A DNA stretch of 42,731 bases from an uncultured Rhodobiaceae bacterium (GCA_913057645.1 CAJXOU010000024.1:1-42731), one strand, 5' to 3'. Counted from the first letter of the stretch, positions 33,593 through 42,730 are shown. A program made the numbers and translations. Notes: generated by a model not told the origin, from the letters alone.

Positions 33593-34120
33593 ATGTCCAT
33601 CGGCAATGGAAACGCGCAGCCGCAGGACATCGTTCTGCCGCCGATTGCGCTCGAACCGGCGCGCGAGACCGTCTCCCCCGAAGTGCGCGACGGCCTTGCC
33701 TATTGGCGTCTCAAGGCAGCCGGGCGGGAAATGCCGCTCCACGCCGATATCCGGCCTGAGGAAATTCCGCGCCTCCTTCCCTATGTCACCCTTTTTGAGC
33801 TGCGCCGGTCCGAGGGCGCGCTCGCGCTTTTCCCGCGTCTTGCGGGCGCGAAGTTCGAGGAGGTCTTCGGAGCAATTCACAACAAGCCGCTCGAAAATGT
33901 CCTTTCGCCCGAGATCGTGGAGCGCTGGCAGGGCGCGGCGCGAACGCTCATCGAGGCGCGCGAGCCTCTCCGCGCCGTCGGCGAGGTTCTGCACGAGCAG
34001 AAGACCTTCATTCGTTTCGAACTCGTCCTCGCGCCGCTTTCGCGAAGCGGAGACAGGCTCGACATGATGTTTCTCGTCTGCAGTTTCTCCATGAAGGGCG
34101 AGATCCACTCTTTCCCCTGA
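33593..34120 (+). CDS. PAS_5-family protein
   Basis: The protein has 175 residues of the alphaproteobacterial single-domain family with a PAS-like fold (PAS_5). The typical start LAYWRLKAAGREMPLHADIRPEEIPRLLPYVTLFEL is followed by an ARLAG-like helix (FPRLAGAKFEEVFG) and ends LAPLSRSGDRLDMMFLVCSF. It has no output domain, membrane segment or signal peptide. It is divergent from exbB, with GGGAGGC before the ATG. Function is unknown; the C-terminal strands could bind a small ligand. Confidence 0.75.
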   Translation: MSIGNGNAQPQDIVLPPIALEPARETVSPEVRDGLAYWRLKAAGREMPLHADIRPEEIPRLLPYVTLFELRRSEGALALFPRLAGAKFEEVFGAIHNKPLENVLSPEIVERWQGAARTLIEAREPLRAVGEVLHEQKTFIRFELVLAPLSRSGDRLDMMFLVCSFSMKGEIHSFP

Positions 34121-34230
34121 GGCTCTCCGGAAGGCTTTGTCGCGTCGCGGGAGCGGGGTAGGCTGCGGGCTCCCGCGTGCCCCTTGCGCGGGGAAAGAGC
34201 GCCCCGAAAGGCGCCGGGCCGGGAGGTGAG

Positions 34231-36114
34231 ATGGAACAGCCGAAAGACGCAACCGAAGCCACGCGCCGCGCGCTGGAAGAGCTTGTCCGCACACTGCCTG
34301 AGGATACCGGCGAGGATTTCGAGCTGGCGCGGAAGGGTTTCATCGCCACCATCCCCGACGCGAAGATCCTGAACGCCGCCGGTCACGCCGTCTGGGATAT
34401 GGGCACCTTCGCCTTTCAGGGCGAGGAATGCGGTTGCCCGGAAACGGTGAACCCGAGCCTCTGGCGTCAGGCGAAACTGAATGCCGTCCACGGTCTCTTC
34501 GAGGTGACGAAGGGCATCTATCAGGTCCGCAACTTCGACCTCTCCAACATCACCTTCATCGAAGGCGACACCGGCTACATCGTCATCGACCCGCTGATCT
34601 CCGCCGAGCCAGCCGCCGCCGCGTTGGCGCTCATGCGCGAGCACCGGGGCGACAAGCCGGTCACGGCCGTCATCTACACCCACAGCCATGTCGATCACTA
34701 TGGCGGCGTGAAGGGCGTTCTCTCCGATGAGGACATCGCCAGCGGCTTGCAGATCATCGCGCCCGAAGGCTTCCTCGAGGAAGCGGTCAGCGAGAATGTG
34801 CTCGCGGGCAACGCGATGGGCCGCCGCGCGACTTACATGTATGGCGCGCTCCTGCCGCGCAACGCGAAGGGCCATGTCGATGCCGGCCTCGGCAAGACGG
34901 TCTCGATGGGCCAGGTGAGCCTCGTGCCGCCGACCGTCAGCATCTCGCGGACCGGCACCCGCATGACGGTCGACGGCGTCGAGATCGTCTTTCAGGTCAC
35001 GCCCGGCACCGAAGCGCCCGCCGAAATGAACTTCTATTTCCCGCAGTTCAAGGCGCTCTGCATGGCCGAAAACTGCTCCTGCCAGCTCCACAATCTCTAC
35101 ACGCCGCGCGGCGCGCAGGTCCGCGATGCGAAGGCCTGGAGCTGGTACATCGACGAGGCGATCGACCTCTTCGCGAAGAAGACCGACGTCCTCTTCGCCA
35201 GCCATCACTGGCCGCGCTGGGGCGGAGACGCCGCCGTCTCCTTCCTGAAGAAGCAGCGCGACCTCTACAAATATGTCCACGACCAGACGTTGCGCATGGC
35301 GAACCACGGGGACACGCCGCTCGAGATCGCCGAGAAGCTCGCGCTCCCGCCGACGCTTGCCGCCGAGTGGTACACGCGCGGCTATTACGGCACGCTGAAC
35401 CACAACGCCAAGGCCGTCTATCAGCGCTACCTCGGCTGGTTCGACGGCAATCCCGCGAATCTCCACAAGCACCCGCCGGAGGAAGCGGGCCGCCGCTATG
35501 TCGAGCTTGCGGGCGGTCCGCAAGCGCTCCTCGACCACGCCCGCGCCGCCTTCGCCAAAGGCGACTACCGCTGGGTCGCAGAACTCGTGAACCATCTCGT
35601 CTTCGCCGACCCGTCGAACGCGGACGCGCGCAACCTGCAGGCCGACGCGCTCGAACAGCTCGGCTATCAGGCGGAGTCCGGTCCCTGGCGCGCCTTCTAT
35701 CTCACCGCCGCCATGGAGCTGCGCAATCCGCGCCCTCCGTCGGACACGCCGCGTCAGGGCGCGGCCGGGCAGATCCGCTCGCTTCCCGCGGAACAGCTTC
35801 TCGACTCGCTTTCCGTTCGCCTCAACGGCGAAAGGGCAGGCGCAAGCGAGATCGCGATCAATTTCCGCTTCACGGATACGGACGAGCGCTTTCTCGTCAC
35901 CGTCGAGAACGCTGTTTTCCACCACTATCCCGGCCGCGAAGCAGCAATGGCACCCACCGTCTCGCTGACACGTTCCCTCCTTGCCAATCTCGTGATCGGC
36001 GAGCGCACGCTGCCGGACGATGCTGTCGCGATCGAAGGCGCGTCCGAACCTTTCGCTGCCCTTCTTTCGCTTCTCGACCGCTTCGATTTCTGGTTCGAGA
36101 TCGTCATGCCCTGA
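34231..36114 (+). CDS. MBL-fold alkylsulfatase (SdsA1/BDS1 family)
   Basis: The protein has 627 residues. The ATG at 34231 follows GGGAGGTGAG. The metal site Thr150-His-Ser-His153-Val-Asp155-His156 (THSHVDHYGG) defines the metallo-beta-lactamase fold. Further Glu and His ligands follow (EAPAEMNFYFP, MAENCSCQLHN, ASHHWPRWG), then an alkylsulfatase dimerisation domain (about 390-510) and a C-terminal SCP2-like lipid domain. Known members split primary or secondary alkyl sulfates such as SDS to alcohol and sulfate. No signal peptide is visible, so it acts in the cytoplasm, unlike secreted SdsA1. A zinc-free MDR reductase follows after 60 bp. Confidence 0.9.
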   Translation: MEQPKDATEATRRALEELVRTLPEDTGEDFELARKGFIATIPDAKILNAAGHAVWDMGTFAFQGEECGCPETVNPSLWRQAKLNAVHGLFEVTKGIYQVRNFDLSNITFIEGDTGYIVIDPLISAEPAAAALALMREHRGDKPVTAVIYTHSHVDHYGGVKGVLSDEDIASGLQIIAPEGFLEEAVSENVLAGNAMGRRATYMYGALLPRNAKGHVDAGLGKTVSMGQVSLVPPTVSISRTGTRMTVDGVEIVFQVTPGTEAPAEMNFYFPQFKALCMAENCSCQLHNLYTPRGAQVRDAKAWSWYIDEAIDLFAKKTDVLFASHHWPRWGGDAAVSFLKKQRDLYKYVHDQTLRMANHGDTPLEIAEKLALPPTLAAEWYTRGYYGTLNHNAKAVYQRYLGWFDGNPANLHKHPPEEAGRRYVELAGGPQALLDHARAAFAKGDYRWVAELVNHLVFADPSNADARNLQADALEQLGYQAESGPWRAFYLTAAMELRNPRPPSDTPRQGAAGQIRSLPAEQLLDSLSVRLNGERAGASEIAINFRFTDTDERFLVTVENAVFHHYPGREAAMAPTVSLTRSLLANLVIGERTLPDDAVAIEGASEPFAALLSLLDRFDFWFEIVMP

Positions 36115-36174
36115 AGCGTCCGCCGAGGCGCCCCGAAAATCCTGCTAACGCAATCTCCGGAGGACACCATCACC

Positions 36175-37197
36175 ATGAAGAACGACGTCAACCGCCAGTT
36201 CCGCCTGAAGACGCGCCCCACCGGCCGCATCGAGAAGTCGAATTTCGATTTCGTCGAGGAGCCGATTCCCGAGCCCGGTCCCGGCGAGGCGGTCGTGCGC
36301 GTGCTCTATCTCAGCCTCGACCCCACGAACCGCATCTGGATGAGCGACATGGACCAGTACATGCCGCCCGTCGGCATCGGCGAAGTCATGCGCGGCGGCG
36401 GCGTCGGCGTGGTCGTGAAGTCGAACTCGGCGCGCTACAAGGAAGGCGACCGGGTGAGCGGCCTCACCGGCTGGCAGGACTACTGCATCGCCGATGAAGG
36501 CATGCGCGCCATGAGCGTGCTGCCGCAAGGCCTTCCCGTCGAACTGCCGACCATGCTCGGCGCCTGCGGCATGACCGGCCTCACCGCCTATTTCGGTCTC
36601 CTTGAGCTTGGCCGCCCGAAGCCGGGTGACACCGTCCTCGTCTCCGCTGCAGCGGGCGCCGTCGGCTCGGTCGTCGGCCAGATCGCGAAGATCAAGGGTT
36701 GCCGCGCCGTCGGCATCGCGGGCGGGCCAGACAAGTGCCGGCACATTGTCGAGGATCTCGGCTTCGACGCCGCCGTCGACTACAAGGCGGCGGACTGGCG
36801 CGAGCAGCTTGCCGCCGCGACGCCGGACGGCATCGACGTCAACTTCGAGAATGTCGGCGGCGAGATCATGGAAGCCGTCATGGCGCGGATGAACCTGTTC
36901 AGCCGCATGCCTCTCTGCGGCATGATTTCCGGTTACAACACCGGCGACCCGGCCATGCGCGGCGATTTTTCGCCCATTCTCATGCGCCGCATCGAGGTGC
37001 GCGGTTTCATCGTCATCGACTTCATGGAGAAGTTCGCCGAAGGCGCGATGCAGCTCGCCACCTGGGTGGCGGAAGGCAAGCTGAAACACCGCGAGACCAT
37101 CGTGGACGGCCTCGAAAACGCGCCCGTCGCCGTCAATCGTCTCTTCGACGGCGGCAACATCGGCAAGCTGGTGGTGAAGGTCGCGGAAGCGCCCTGA
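36175..37197 (+). CDS. Zinc-independent MDR-family NADPH oxidoreductase (CurA/PTGR-like)
   Basis: The protein has 340 residues. It shows the medium-chain reductase fold with the nucleotide motif AAAGAVGS (residues about 160-167) and the leukotriene/prostaglandin-reductase type N-terminus (YLSLDPTNRIWMSDMDQYMPPVGIGEVMRG). The structural and catalytic zinc cysteines of alcohol dehydrogenases are absent. Such enzymes reduce the C=C bond of enones or act as quinone reductases. It is probably co-transcribed with the alkylsulfatase. Confidence 0.87.
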   Translation: MKNDVNRQFRLKTRPTGRIEKSNFDFVEEPIPEPGPGEAVVRVLYLSLDPTNRIWMSDMDQYMPPVGIGEVMRGGGVGVVVKSNSARYKEGDRVSGLTGWQDYCIADEGMRAMSVLPQGLPVELPTMLGACGMTGLTAYFGLLELGRPKPGDTVLVSAAAGAVGSVVGQIAKIKGCRAVGIAGGPDKCRHIVEDLGFDAAVDYKAADWREQLAAATPDGIDVNFENVGGEIMEAVMARMNLFSRMPLCGMISGYNTGDPAMRGDFSPILMRRIEVRGFIVIDFMEKFAEGAMQLATWVAEGKLKHRETIVDGLENAPVAVNRLFDGGNIGKLVVKVAEAP

Positions 37198-37216
37198 TCG
37201 TTCCGGCGAGGCGCGC

Positions 37217-38005
37217 TCACGCCTCTATCCGGCGCGTCTTGCCGGCGCTGCTGCGCAGATGCGCCGTATAGGTCATGCGCCCGCCCGTTTCGACCTTTGT
37301 GATCGTCGCGTCGACCGGGAACTCGGTACCGTCCTTCCTGAGGCCGGTCACGGGACCCCGGTCGCTCATCCACCGTGAGGCGTCCCGGCTCCGGCCGAAC
37401 GCCGAAACCTCGCCGAGATGCGCCTTCCGGTAGCGCTCCGGCAGCAGCATCTGGAGCGGTTTGCCGAGAACCTCTTCCGCCCGGTAGCCGAACATCTGCT
37501 CCGCCTTCAGGTTGAAGAAGCTGATCTTCTGCTCCGCATCCACGGAAATGATCCCGTCCTCCGCCACCATCAGGATGCGCGAGAAGAGGAGGTTGCGCTC
37601 CTTGAAGGCGATCTGCTCCTGCCGCCGTGTGGTGTTGTCGCGAAAGGTGATGAGAAAGCGGGGTGCCCCGTCGAGCCGCGCTTCCACCACGCGCACATCG
37701 ACGGGCATTTCGCGTCCGTCCTTCCGCCGCGCGATGAGGTCGAGATAGCGCGATTGCTCGTATTCCGGTTCCGCCGCCCAGCGCTTGAGCCATTTCATCG
37801 GGTCCGCCCGCTGGCCCGGCTGCTGCGGCACGAGCATGGTGATGTTTTTTCCCGTCACCTCCGCCGCGCCGTAACCGAGCAGTCTCTCCGAGGCGGGGTT
37901 GAAATAGGTGATCTCGCCCTCGGGCGTCGAAACGATGATCGCCTCGGGAACGCCCTCCACCAGCATCTGGTGGAAGCCGGGTTTTGCGCGGTCGTCCTTG
38001 TTCAT
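37217..38005 (-). CDS. Double-PAS-domain sensory protein without output domain
   Basis: The protein has 262 residues containing two tandem PAS domains (residues about 10-130 and 140-255), each with the sequence pattern of S-box sensors: VPEAIIVSTPEGEITYFNPASERLLGYGAAEV, then AEDGIISVDAEQKISFFNLKAEQMFGY. Each ends with a PAC-like strand set (RFLITFRDNTTRRQEQ). No kinase, GGDEF or HTH follows, so it would signal through a partner. It converges on the MDR gene and lies behind a hairpin after the diiron gene. Confidence 0.82.
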   Translation of the reverse strand: MNKDDRAKPGFHQMLVEGVPEAIIVSTPEGEITYFNPASERLLGYGAAEVTGKNITMLVPQQPGQRADPMKWLKRWAAEPEYEQSRYLDLIARRKDGREMPVDVRVVEARLDGAPRFLITFRDNTTRRQEQIAFKERNLLFSRILMVAEDGIISVDAEQKISFFNLKAEQMFGYRAEEVLGKPLQMLLPERYRKAHLGEVSAFGRSRDASRWMSDRGPVTGLRKDGTEFPVDATITKVETGGRMTYTAHLRSSAGKTRRIEA

Positions 38006-38054
38006 GGCTCTTCTGTCCGGCCCAGTTGCGGAAACGTGCCGCGGGATAAGGAGA

Positions 38055-38077
38055 CCCCGGCGGCCGTGCCGCCGGGG
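38055..38077 (-). terminator. Strong GC hairpin after the diiron gene
   Basis: Perfect 10-bp arms CCCCGGCGGC and GCCGCCGGGG around a 3-nt loop lie 11 bp past the diiron-protein stop. The minus-strand tail (GTCTCCTTAT) is pyrimidine-rich but has no true U-run, so termination efficiency is uncertain. It separates the diiron gene from the double-PAS gene. Confidence 0.6.
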
Positions 38078-38087
38078 CGTTCTCTCG

Positions 38088-39182
38088 TCAGGCGGCGTTC
38101 CCTGTCGGGTGTCCGCCTTCCATCGCCTGCAGCACGCGGATGTCGTCGAAGACGGGAATGCCCGCTTCTTCGTACTTCCCGCGCGCCGTCGGCGTCAGCA
38201 GGCCCACGCGGGCGAGCGCCGGCATCATCAGATCCTTCAGCGCATGCACCTGTCCGGGCGGCAGGTCCTGCGCGATGCCTGCATCCGCCGCTTCCTTGAG
38301 GCCCTTGAAGAAGTCGTCGGCGTCGATGCCGCTGTTCTCGAGCACCTGCATGAAGCCCGGATCGACGCGGTTCGCGATCGTGCCGGAGGTCTGTGCCTTC
38401 ACCAGGATGTTCACCGCCTGGAAGGCGAAATCGGCAAGCTCTTCCAGGTCGTCGGGATGCATCTTCTTGAACACCGGGCCGAGGAACACATGGCCGAAGG
38501 AGACGTGCCGGCTCTCGTCGCGCATCACGTTGAAGGTGAGCTGCTTCAGCAGCGGGCAGGTCGTCGTCCGGTACATGTTGTTGAAGGCGCCGAGCGCGAG
38601 GCCCTCGACGATCATGTTCATGCCGATCATCACCTTCTCGTAGCGGTCCGACTGCAGCGTCACGTCGATGAGCTGCTTCAGCCAGGGTGACATCGGATAG
38701 ACGAGCGCAATCTTGTCGCAATACTTGGAATAGACCTCCACATGCCGCGCTTCGTCCATGGTCTGCGTCGCGGCGTAGAGCTTCGCGCCTTCGTCCGGCA
38801 CCGAATGGGTCACGCAGGCCGCCGTCATCAGCGCGCCCTGTTCGCCATGCAGGAATTGCGACAGGAGCTGCGCCGTCGAATGCGCGGTGAAGGTCTCCTG
38901 CTGCGACTTCGAGAGTTTCTTGAAGAACGGCATCTTGTGATAGATGTCGCTGTCATTCGCGATCAGTGGACGCGAGGGATCGACTTCCGTGTCCCAGGGC
39001 AGCAGATCGTCCGAGTCCCACTGGTTCTGCTTCGCGCGTTTGTAGAGGTCTTCGACCTTGTCTTCCGAGAAGATGTATTTGAACGTCCAGGCGATATCCA
39101 TCGGGTTGCGATAGATGTCGTCCGGCGTCATCGACACTTTCCAGTCGCCCTTGGTGACGACCCGTTCTGCCTTCGCACTCAT
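38088..39182 (-). CDS. Ferritin-like diiron carboxylate protein, probable oxygenase
   Basis: The protein has 364 residues with an AAGGAGG ribosome-binding site. All six canonical diiron ligands are visible in two Glu plus Glu-x-x-His pairs: Glu114 (HGEQGA), Glu144-Ala-Arg-His147 (DEARH), Glu193 (IVEGLAL) and Glu223-Ser-Arg-His226 (DESRH). The DEARH/DESRH form recalls the bacterial multicomponent monooxygenase and R2-type families, though this protein is shorter than hydroxylase alpha-subunits. It follows a 2Fe-2S ferredoxin gene by 61 bp, which would supply electrons. It may hydroxylate or oxidise a hydrophobic substrate. It could instead be an R2-like oxidase. Confidence 0.8.
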   Translation of the reverse strand: MSAKAERVVTKGDWKVSMTPDDIYRNPMDIAWTFKYIFSEDKVEDLYKRAKQNQWDSDDLLPWDTEVDPSRPLIANDSDIYHKMPFFKKLSKSQQETFTAHSTAQLLSQFLHGEQGALMTAACVTHSVPDEGAKLYAATQTMDEARHVEVYSKYCDKIALVYPMSPWLKQLIDVTLQSDRYEKVMIGMNMIVEGLALGAFNNMYRTTTCPLLKQLTFNVMRDESRHVSFGHVFLGPVFKKMHPDDLEELADFAFQAVNILVKAQTSGTIANRVDPGFMQVLENSGIDADDFFKGLKEAADAGIAQDLPPGQVHALKDLMMPALARVGLLTPTARGKYEEAGIPVFDDIRVLQAMEGGHPTGNAA

Positions 39183-39243
39183 GACCTTCCTCCTTGTAAG
39201 GGCCGCCTTGTCGTTCTCGTTGCGGCCGGGGTTTCTGTCGGTC

Positions 39244-39564
39244 TCAGTACTGGCGCGCCGGAGCGCGCACGATGAGGCCGTCGAGTGACGGGTCCACCTT
39301 GATCTGGCAGGAGAGTCGGCTGTTCGGATGCACGTCGAAGGCGAAATCGAGCATATCGCGCTCAAGCCCGTCCATCGCCGGAAGCTTCTCGAACCAGCCG
39401 TCCTCGACATAGACATGGCAGGTGGCGCAGGCGCAGGCCCCGCCGCAGTCGCCCTCTATGCCGGGAATGGTGTAGCGAACCGCGCCTTCCATCACGGAAA
39501 GCCCGTCCGCCACGTCGACGGCGTGTTCCGTGCCGTTGAATTCTATGTAGGTGATCCTGGTCAT
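39244..39564 (-). CDS. 2Fe-2S ferredoxin (adrenodoxin/P450-redoxin type)
   Basis: The protein has 106 residues from the ATG at 39564 (an extension to 39579 is less likely). The cluster ligands are Cys40, Cys46, Cys49 and Cys86 (GDCGGACACATCHVYV ... LSCQI), the vertebrate-type Cx5Cx2C arrangement used by P450- and oxygenase-supporting ferredoxins; Cys44 is an additional non-ligand. It precedes the diiron protein in one operon and is its likely redox partner. No ferredoxin reductase is in view. Confidence 0.92.
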   Translation of the reverse strand: MTRITYIEFNGTEHAVDVADGLSVMEGAVRYTIPGIEGDCGGACACATCHVYVEDGWFEKLPAMDGLERDMLDFAFDVHPNSRLSCQIKVDPSLDGLIVRAPARQY

Positions 39565-39946
39565 CGCTCGCCGCGCCACTCCCTTCCCGGGGATGCCCGG
39601 TTGCTTCCGGGTCTAATATCCACAAAAAAAGTGTACCTATTTCGGGGGCCGCGGCTCCGCGACAGAATGTCCATTCGCGGAAAAGGCCCTGCGGCAGATT
39701 GTCTGTTGCTGCGGGCGCAAACTCTTGCTGCACCAGCGAAGGAGAGGGGACGTGGAATACCGTCCGTAGGCGGAGCGAAGAGGGCCCGGCGCCGCCATCG
39801 TGCCGTCCCGGGACGGTCTGAAATTCGTGAATAACGTGGCAAATCCGCCGCGCCCGAAAGCGGGGATTTGCTGTAAGCTGGGCCAATTCACGGTGAGAAG
39901 GGCGGCTTCGGCTTCTCCGGCCCCCCATTTTGGAAGGCGTAACGGT
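39565..39946. other. Divergent control region between ferredoxin and small secreted-protein genes
   Basis: The 382-bp gap has no credible gene; a frame open from 39800 into the next gene is not coding by composition. An AT-rich patch at 39614-39641 (with CAC-A7-GTG and a minus-strand GATATTAGA) stands out in a G+C-rich background and probably holds the ferredoxin promoter. No clear operator was seen. Confidence 0.4.
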
Positions 39947-40312
39947 ATGAGCGGAAAGAACCTGGTCCTTTGTTTCGGCTTGGCGGCGGCCATACCCCTT
40001 CTCGGTCTCGGGGCGCTCCCCGCCGCCGCTCAGGAGACGGATGGCGAGGTGGCCGAGGAGATGGCCCCTGCCGCCGAAGGCGACATCCGCTACGAGCTTT
40101 CCGACCCGGAGGACTCGCCGCCCGTGAACTACCGCTCCGACTATGACGAGGAATACGACACGCCCGAGCTGCACGACGCGGAGATGTATGCCGAGGAATA
40201 TGAGAAGCAGCGCGAGGAAGAGCGGATCCGCAACAAGGAACAGCTCGACCGCATCAACGACTTCTCCTCGGGCGCCGTCACGACCGATGGCGTCATGGGC
40301 GGATCGCGGTAA
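39947..40312 (+). CDS. Small secreted acidic protein of unknown function
   Basis: The protein has 121 residues. The ATG at 39947 has GGAAGG upstream. A signal peptide (residues 1-28, ending AAAQ) is followed by an acidic, Tyr- and Glu-rich mature part with a predicted charged helix (AEMYAEEYEKQREEERIRNKEQ), then a Gly/Ser tail. No domain is recognised. It converges on the TamB-like gene with 6 bp between stops. Confidence 0.6.
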   Translation: MSGKNLVLCFGLAAAIPLLGLGALPAAAQETDGEVAEEMAPAAEGDIRYELSDPEDSPPVNYRSDYDEEYDTPELHDAEMYAEEYEKQREEERIRNKEQLDRINDFSSGAVTTDGVMGGSR

Positions 40313-40318
40313 CGCTCC

Positions 40319-42589
40319 TCAGTAGTCCCATTTCCAGTTGACGCCGACATCGCTCGACGCGTCGTTGCCGATCTTCGTGTCGACGCTGATATTGTCGGTG
40401 ATGTCGACCTCGACCTTCACGCCCGAGTCGCTCGCAAGCGCTCCCTGCTCGACGCCGACATAAACCCCCTCACGCAGATATTTGCCGGCCGAGACCGTGG
40501 TGCCGCCCGAGGCGCCCTGGTCGACGCGGAGCACGTCGAGACCCAGCGTGTTCTGGATTTCGCCGAGAATGTCGAAGCCGCCGACGCCGCTCCCCGAAAG
40601 TTCGGCTGCCGTCTTCGCCAGCTGCGCCGCCTCGAAGGCGGAAAGCTCGCCCACGCCCTTCTCGAACAGGATGCGCGAGATGATTTCGTCGCGCGGCAGC
40701 GACGGCGACGAACTGAGCGAAATCTTCGGTGAGGAGCCGCGCCCGCTCACCGAGACGGTCGCCGAGAAATCGCTCCGTTCGTAGTCGAGCGCGACGTCGA
40801 TGCGCGGGTCTATCGGCCGTTCACCCGCGAAGATCACACGCCCGCGCGAAAGCGTGAAGGTCTTGCCCGCGAAGTCGAGCGTGCCGCGCTCGGCGGTGAG
40901 CGTGCCGTTCACGATCGGGTCTTCCGCGAGCCCCGTTACCTGCACCGACCCGACCCAGAGCGAGTCGATGCCGCGCCCGGAAACGCGTGCCGGCGGGTTG
41001 CCGATCGCGAGCGTCACGTCGAGTTCCAGCGGCAGCGGCGGCGTCTCTTCCGGGTCTTCCACCGTGTCGGCTTCGCCGGGCCCTTCCACTTCGATCACGT
41101 CGATGGTCGCGACCCCGCCCGGCAGCCGTTCCGGCACGATGAAGCGCGCTTCCGTCGTCGTCAGGCTGCCTTCGAGCTTCAGCGGTTCCTCGAGGCTCGG
41201 CGGCAGCGCCGGTCCCGTCAGCGCGAGGTCGCCTTCGACCGCCAGCACGAGGTCCTGCCGCCGCACGACCTGCATGCTCTCGAAAACCGTGCGCACATCG
41301 ACGGCGGGCGACGCGTCTGCCGCGAGCGATACCGAGCCTTCGGCGCTCATGCGGCCCTCGCCGCTGTCGCGCGCGCTCATCTCGAAGCGCATCGTCTCGC
41401 TCCGCCGGCCCTCGACGCGGAGCGAGAGATCGCGCATCGCCGTCCCGGTCTCGAAATTCTCGAACGTGCCGTTCTCGATCGTTGCCTCGCCGGAAACGAG
41501 CGGCGCCGAAATGTCGCCATCGGCGGAAACCGCGATCCGCGCATCGCCGGTCAGCCGCTGGCCGGGCAGATCCACCAGCGCCATCAGCGAGGCGATGGGT
41601 CCGGCCCAGGTCAGCTTTCCGTCTACGGGTCCGCGTTCCGCCGGCACCGGCCATGCGCCGCGCGGATCGCGGATCAGCGGCAGCGATGCGTCGAGCAGGA
41701 ACGGCTGTTCGGAAACGCCGCTCGCTTTCGCCTTCAGCGCCAGCCGCCGTTTCGCCCAGGTCGCCTCCAGCGTGGCGTCGAAGGCGGGTCTGATGTCGAG
41801 TCCTGCTTCGGCGAGTGTTGCGCCGTCGAAGCTGAGTTGCGCCGTTCCCGTCTCGCGTCCCGTGTCGAAATCGGCCGCGCCCGACATCGTGCCCGCCATC
41901 GCATCCACGGGAAGCAGCGGCGAGACGAGTTCGAGCGGCAGCTTCGAAATCTCGAGCGCGATCTCCGCATCGCGCGGGCGGATCGCGATGTCGCCGGTGA
42001 GGCTCCCCGCTCCCGACGGGCTGCCGAATGCCACATCGAGCGCCTTCACCCGTATCAGCCCGTCCCGGAGTTCGAGCTTCACCGGCGCGCCGAGCGTCGC
42101 CGTCGCCTCGCCGATGGTCGCATCGAACTTCGTGAGCGTCACCAGCGAAGGCTCGTAGGTCGCGTCGATGTCGAGCATCACCGGCTGCGCCTTCACCGTC
42201 AGCCGCTCGCCATAGAGGCCCGCGGAAATGTCGAGCCTGTCGAGCGGCCCCTTTGCCACCGCCTTGATGCCGGTGAAGCGCGTATTTCCCGTGCCGCCGC
42301 CTTCGACGGAGAAACTTGCCTCGAGCGCCGCGTCGCCCGTCGCGTCGGTGAGCAGCGCCGATGCCTTCACGCGGTCGAGCGTCGCCGGTCCGTTGAGGTC
42401 GAGGTCAATCTGCCGCGCCTCGACCTCGAGCCGCGCATCTTGCTCGCCGCCCGAGCCGTCGAGCGTCAGCTCGATGGTCGCGCGTCCCTCCATCGGCACG
42501 CCCGCCAGTTCGCGGATGGGCTGCAGCGCCACGCGTTTGCCGGAAAGCGTGCCGGTCGCAAGCCCGTCCGGCGACACCGCCACGGCGGG
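40319..42589 (-). CDS. tamB: TamB-like translocation and assembly module protein, 5' part missing
   Basis: About 755 residues are readable. The frame runs leftwards to the TAG at 40319-40321 and ends ...VGVNWKWDY, the aromatic C-terminus typical of TamB (DUF490). The protein is built of repeating beta-strands (lipid-transfer-like groove). The conserved C-terminal region is clear (RGTLDFAGKTFTLSRGRVIFAGERPIDPRIDVALDYERSDF and ...DEIISRILFEKGVGELSAFEAAQLA). Family members usually exceed 1,200 residues. The frame meets stop codons at 42590-42592 and again at 42602-42604, so no N-terminus, signal anchor or credible start is present (GTG at 42583 only). The gene is broken or interrupted there. Confidence 0.85.
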   Translation of the reverse strand, partial: PAVAVSPDGLATGTLSGKRVALQPIRELAGVPMEGRATIELTLDGSGGEQDARLEVEARQIDLDLNGPATLDRVKASALLTDATGDAALEASFSVEGGGTGNTRFTGIKAVAKGPLDRLDISAGLYGERLTVKAQPVMLDIDATYEPSLVTLTKFDATIGEATATLGAPVKLELRDGLIRVKALDVAFGSPSGAGSLTGDIAIRPRDAEIALEISKLPLELVSPLLPVDAMAGTMSGAADFDTGRETGTAQLSFDGATLAEAGLDIRPAFDATLEATWAKRRLALKAKASGVSEQPFLLDASLPLIRDPRGAWPVPAERGPVDGKLTWAGPIASLMALVDLPGQRLTGDARIAVSADGDISAPLVSGEATIENGTFENFETGTAMRDLSLRVEGRRSETMRFEMSARDSGEGRMSAEGSVSLAADASPAVDVRTVFESMQVVRRQDLVLAVEGDLALTGPALPPSLEEPLKLEGSLTTTEARFIVPERLPGGVATIDVIEVEGPGEADTVEDPEETPPLPLELDVTLAIGNPPARVSGRGIDSLWVGSVQVTGLAEDPIVNGTLTAERGTLDFAGKTFTLSRGRVIFAGERPIDPRIDVALDYERSDFSATVSVSGRGSSPKISLSSSPSLPRDEIISRILFEKGVGELSAFEAAQLAKTAAELSGSGVGGFDILGEIQNTLGLDVLRVDQGASGGTTVSAGKYLREGVYVGVEQGALASDSGVKVEVDITDNISVDTKIGNDASSDVGVNWKWDY

Positions 42590-42607
42590 TCACGCGGCCG
42601 ATCACAA

Positions 42608-42624
42608 GGCCACCGAAGGTGGCC
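42608..42624. repeat. Short hairpin in the window-end segment
   Basis: GGCCACC and GGTGGCC pair perfectly over a GAA loop. It lies in the 140 bp that no longer encode TamB. Together with the repeat at 42707-42730 it suggests the tip of an insertion sequence or similar element. Confidence 0.4.
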
Positions 42625-42706
42625 GTAGCTGGCGCAACATGTTCCGCGGCGATCGCCGTGACCGCACGCTGAGTCACCACTAGCGCCGGCCACCACAAGG
42701 GCTCCC

Positions 42707-42730
42707 GTCGCACCTCCGAGAGGGTGCGAC
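42707..42730. repeat. Inverted repeat at the right window edge
   Basis: Arms GTCGCACC (42707-42714) and GGTGCGAC (42723-42730) are perfectly complementary over an 8-nt loop. It lies in sequence without a recognisable gene next to the broken TamB frame. Its role cannot be judged because the window ends here. Confidence 0.4.
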
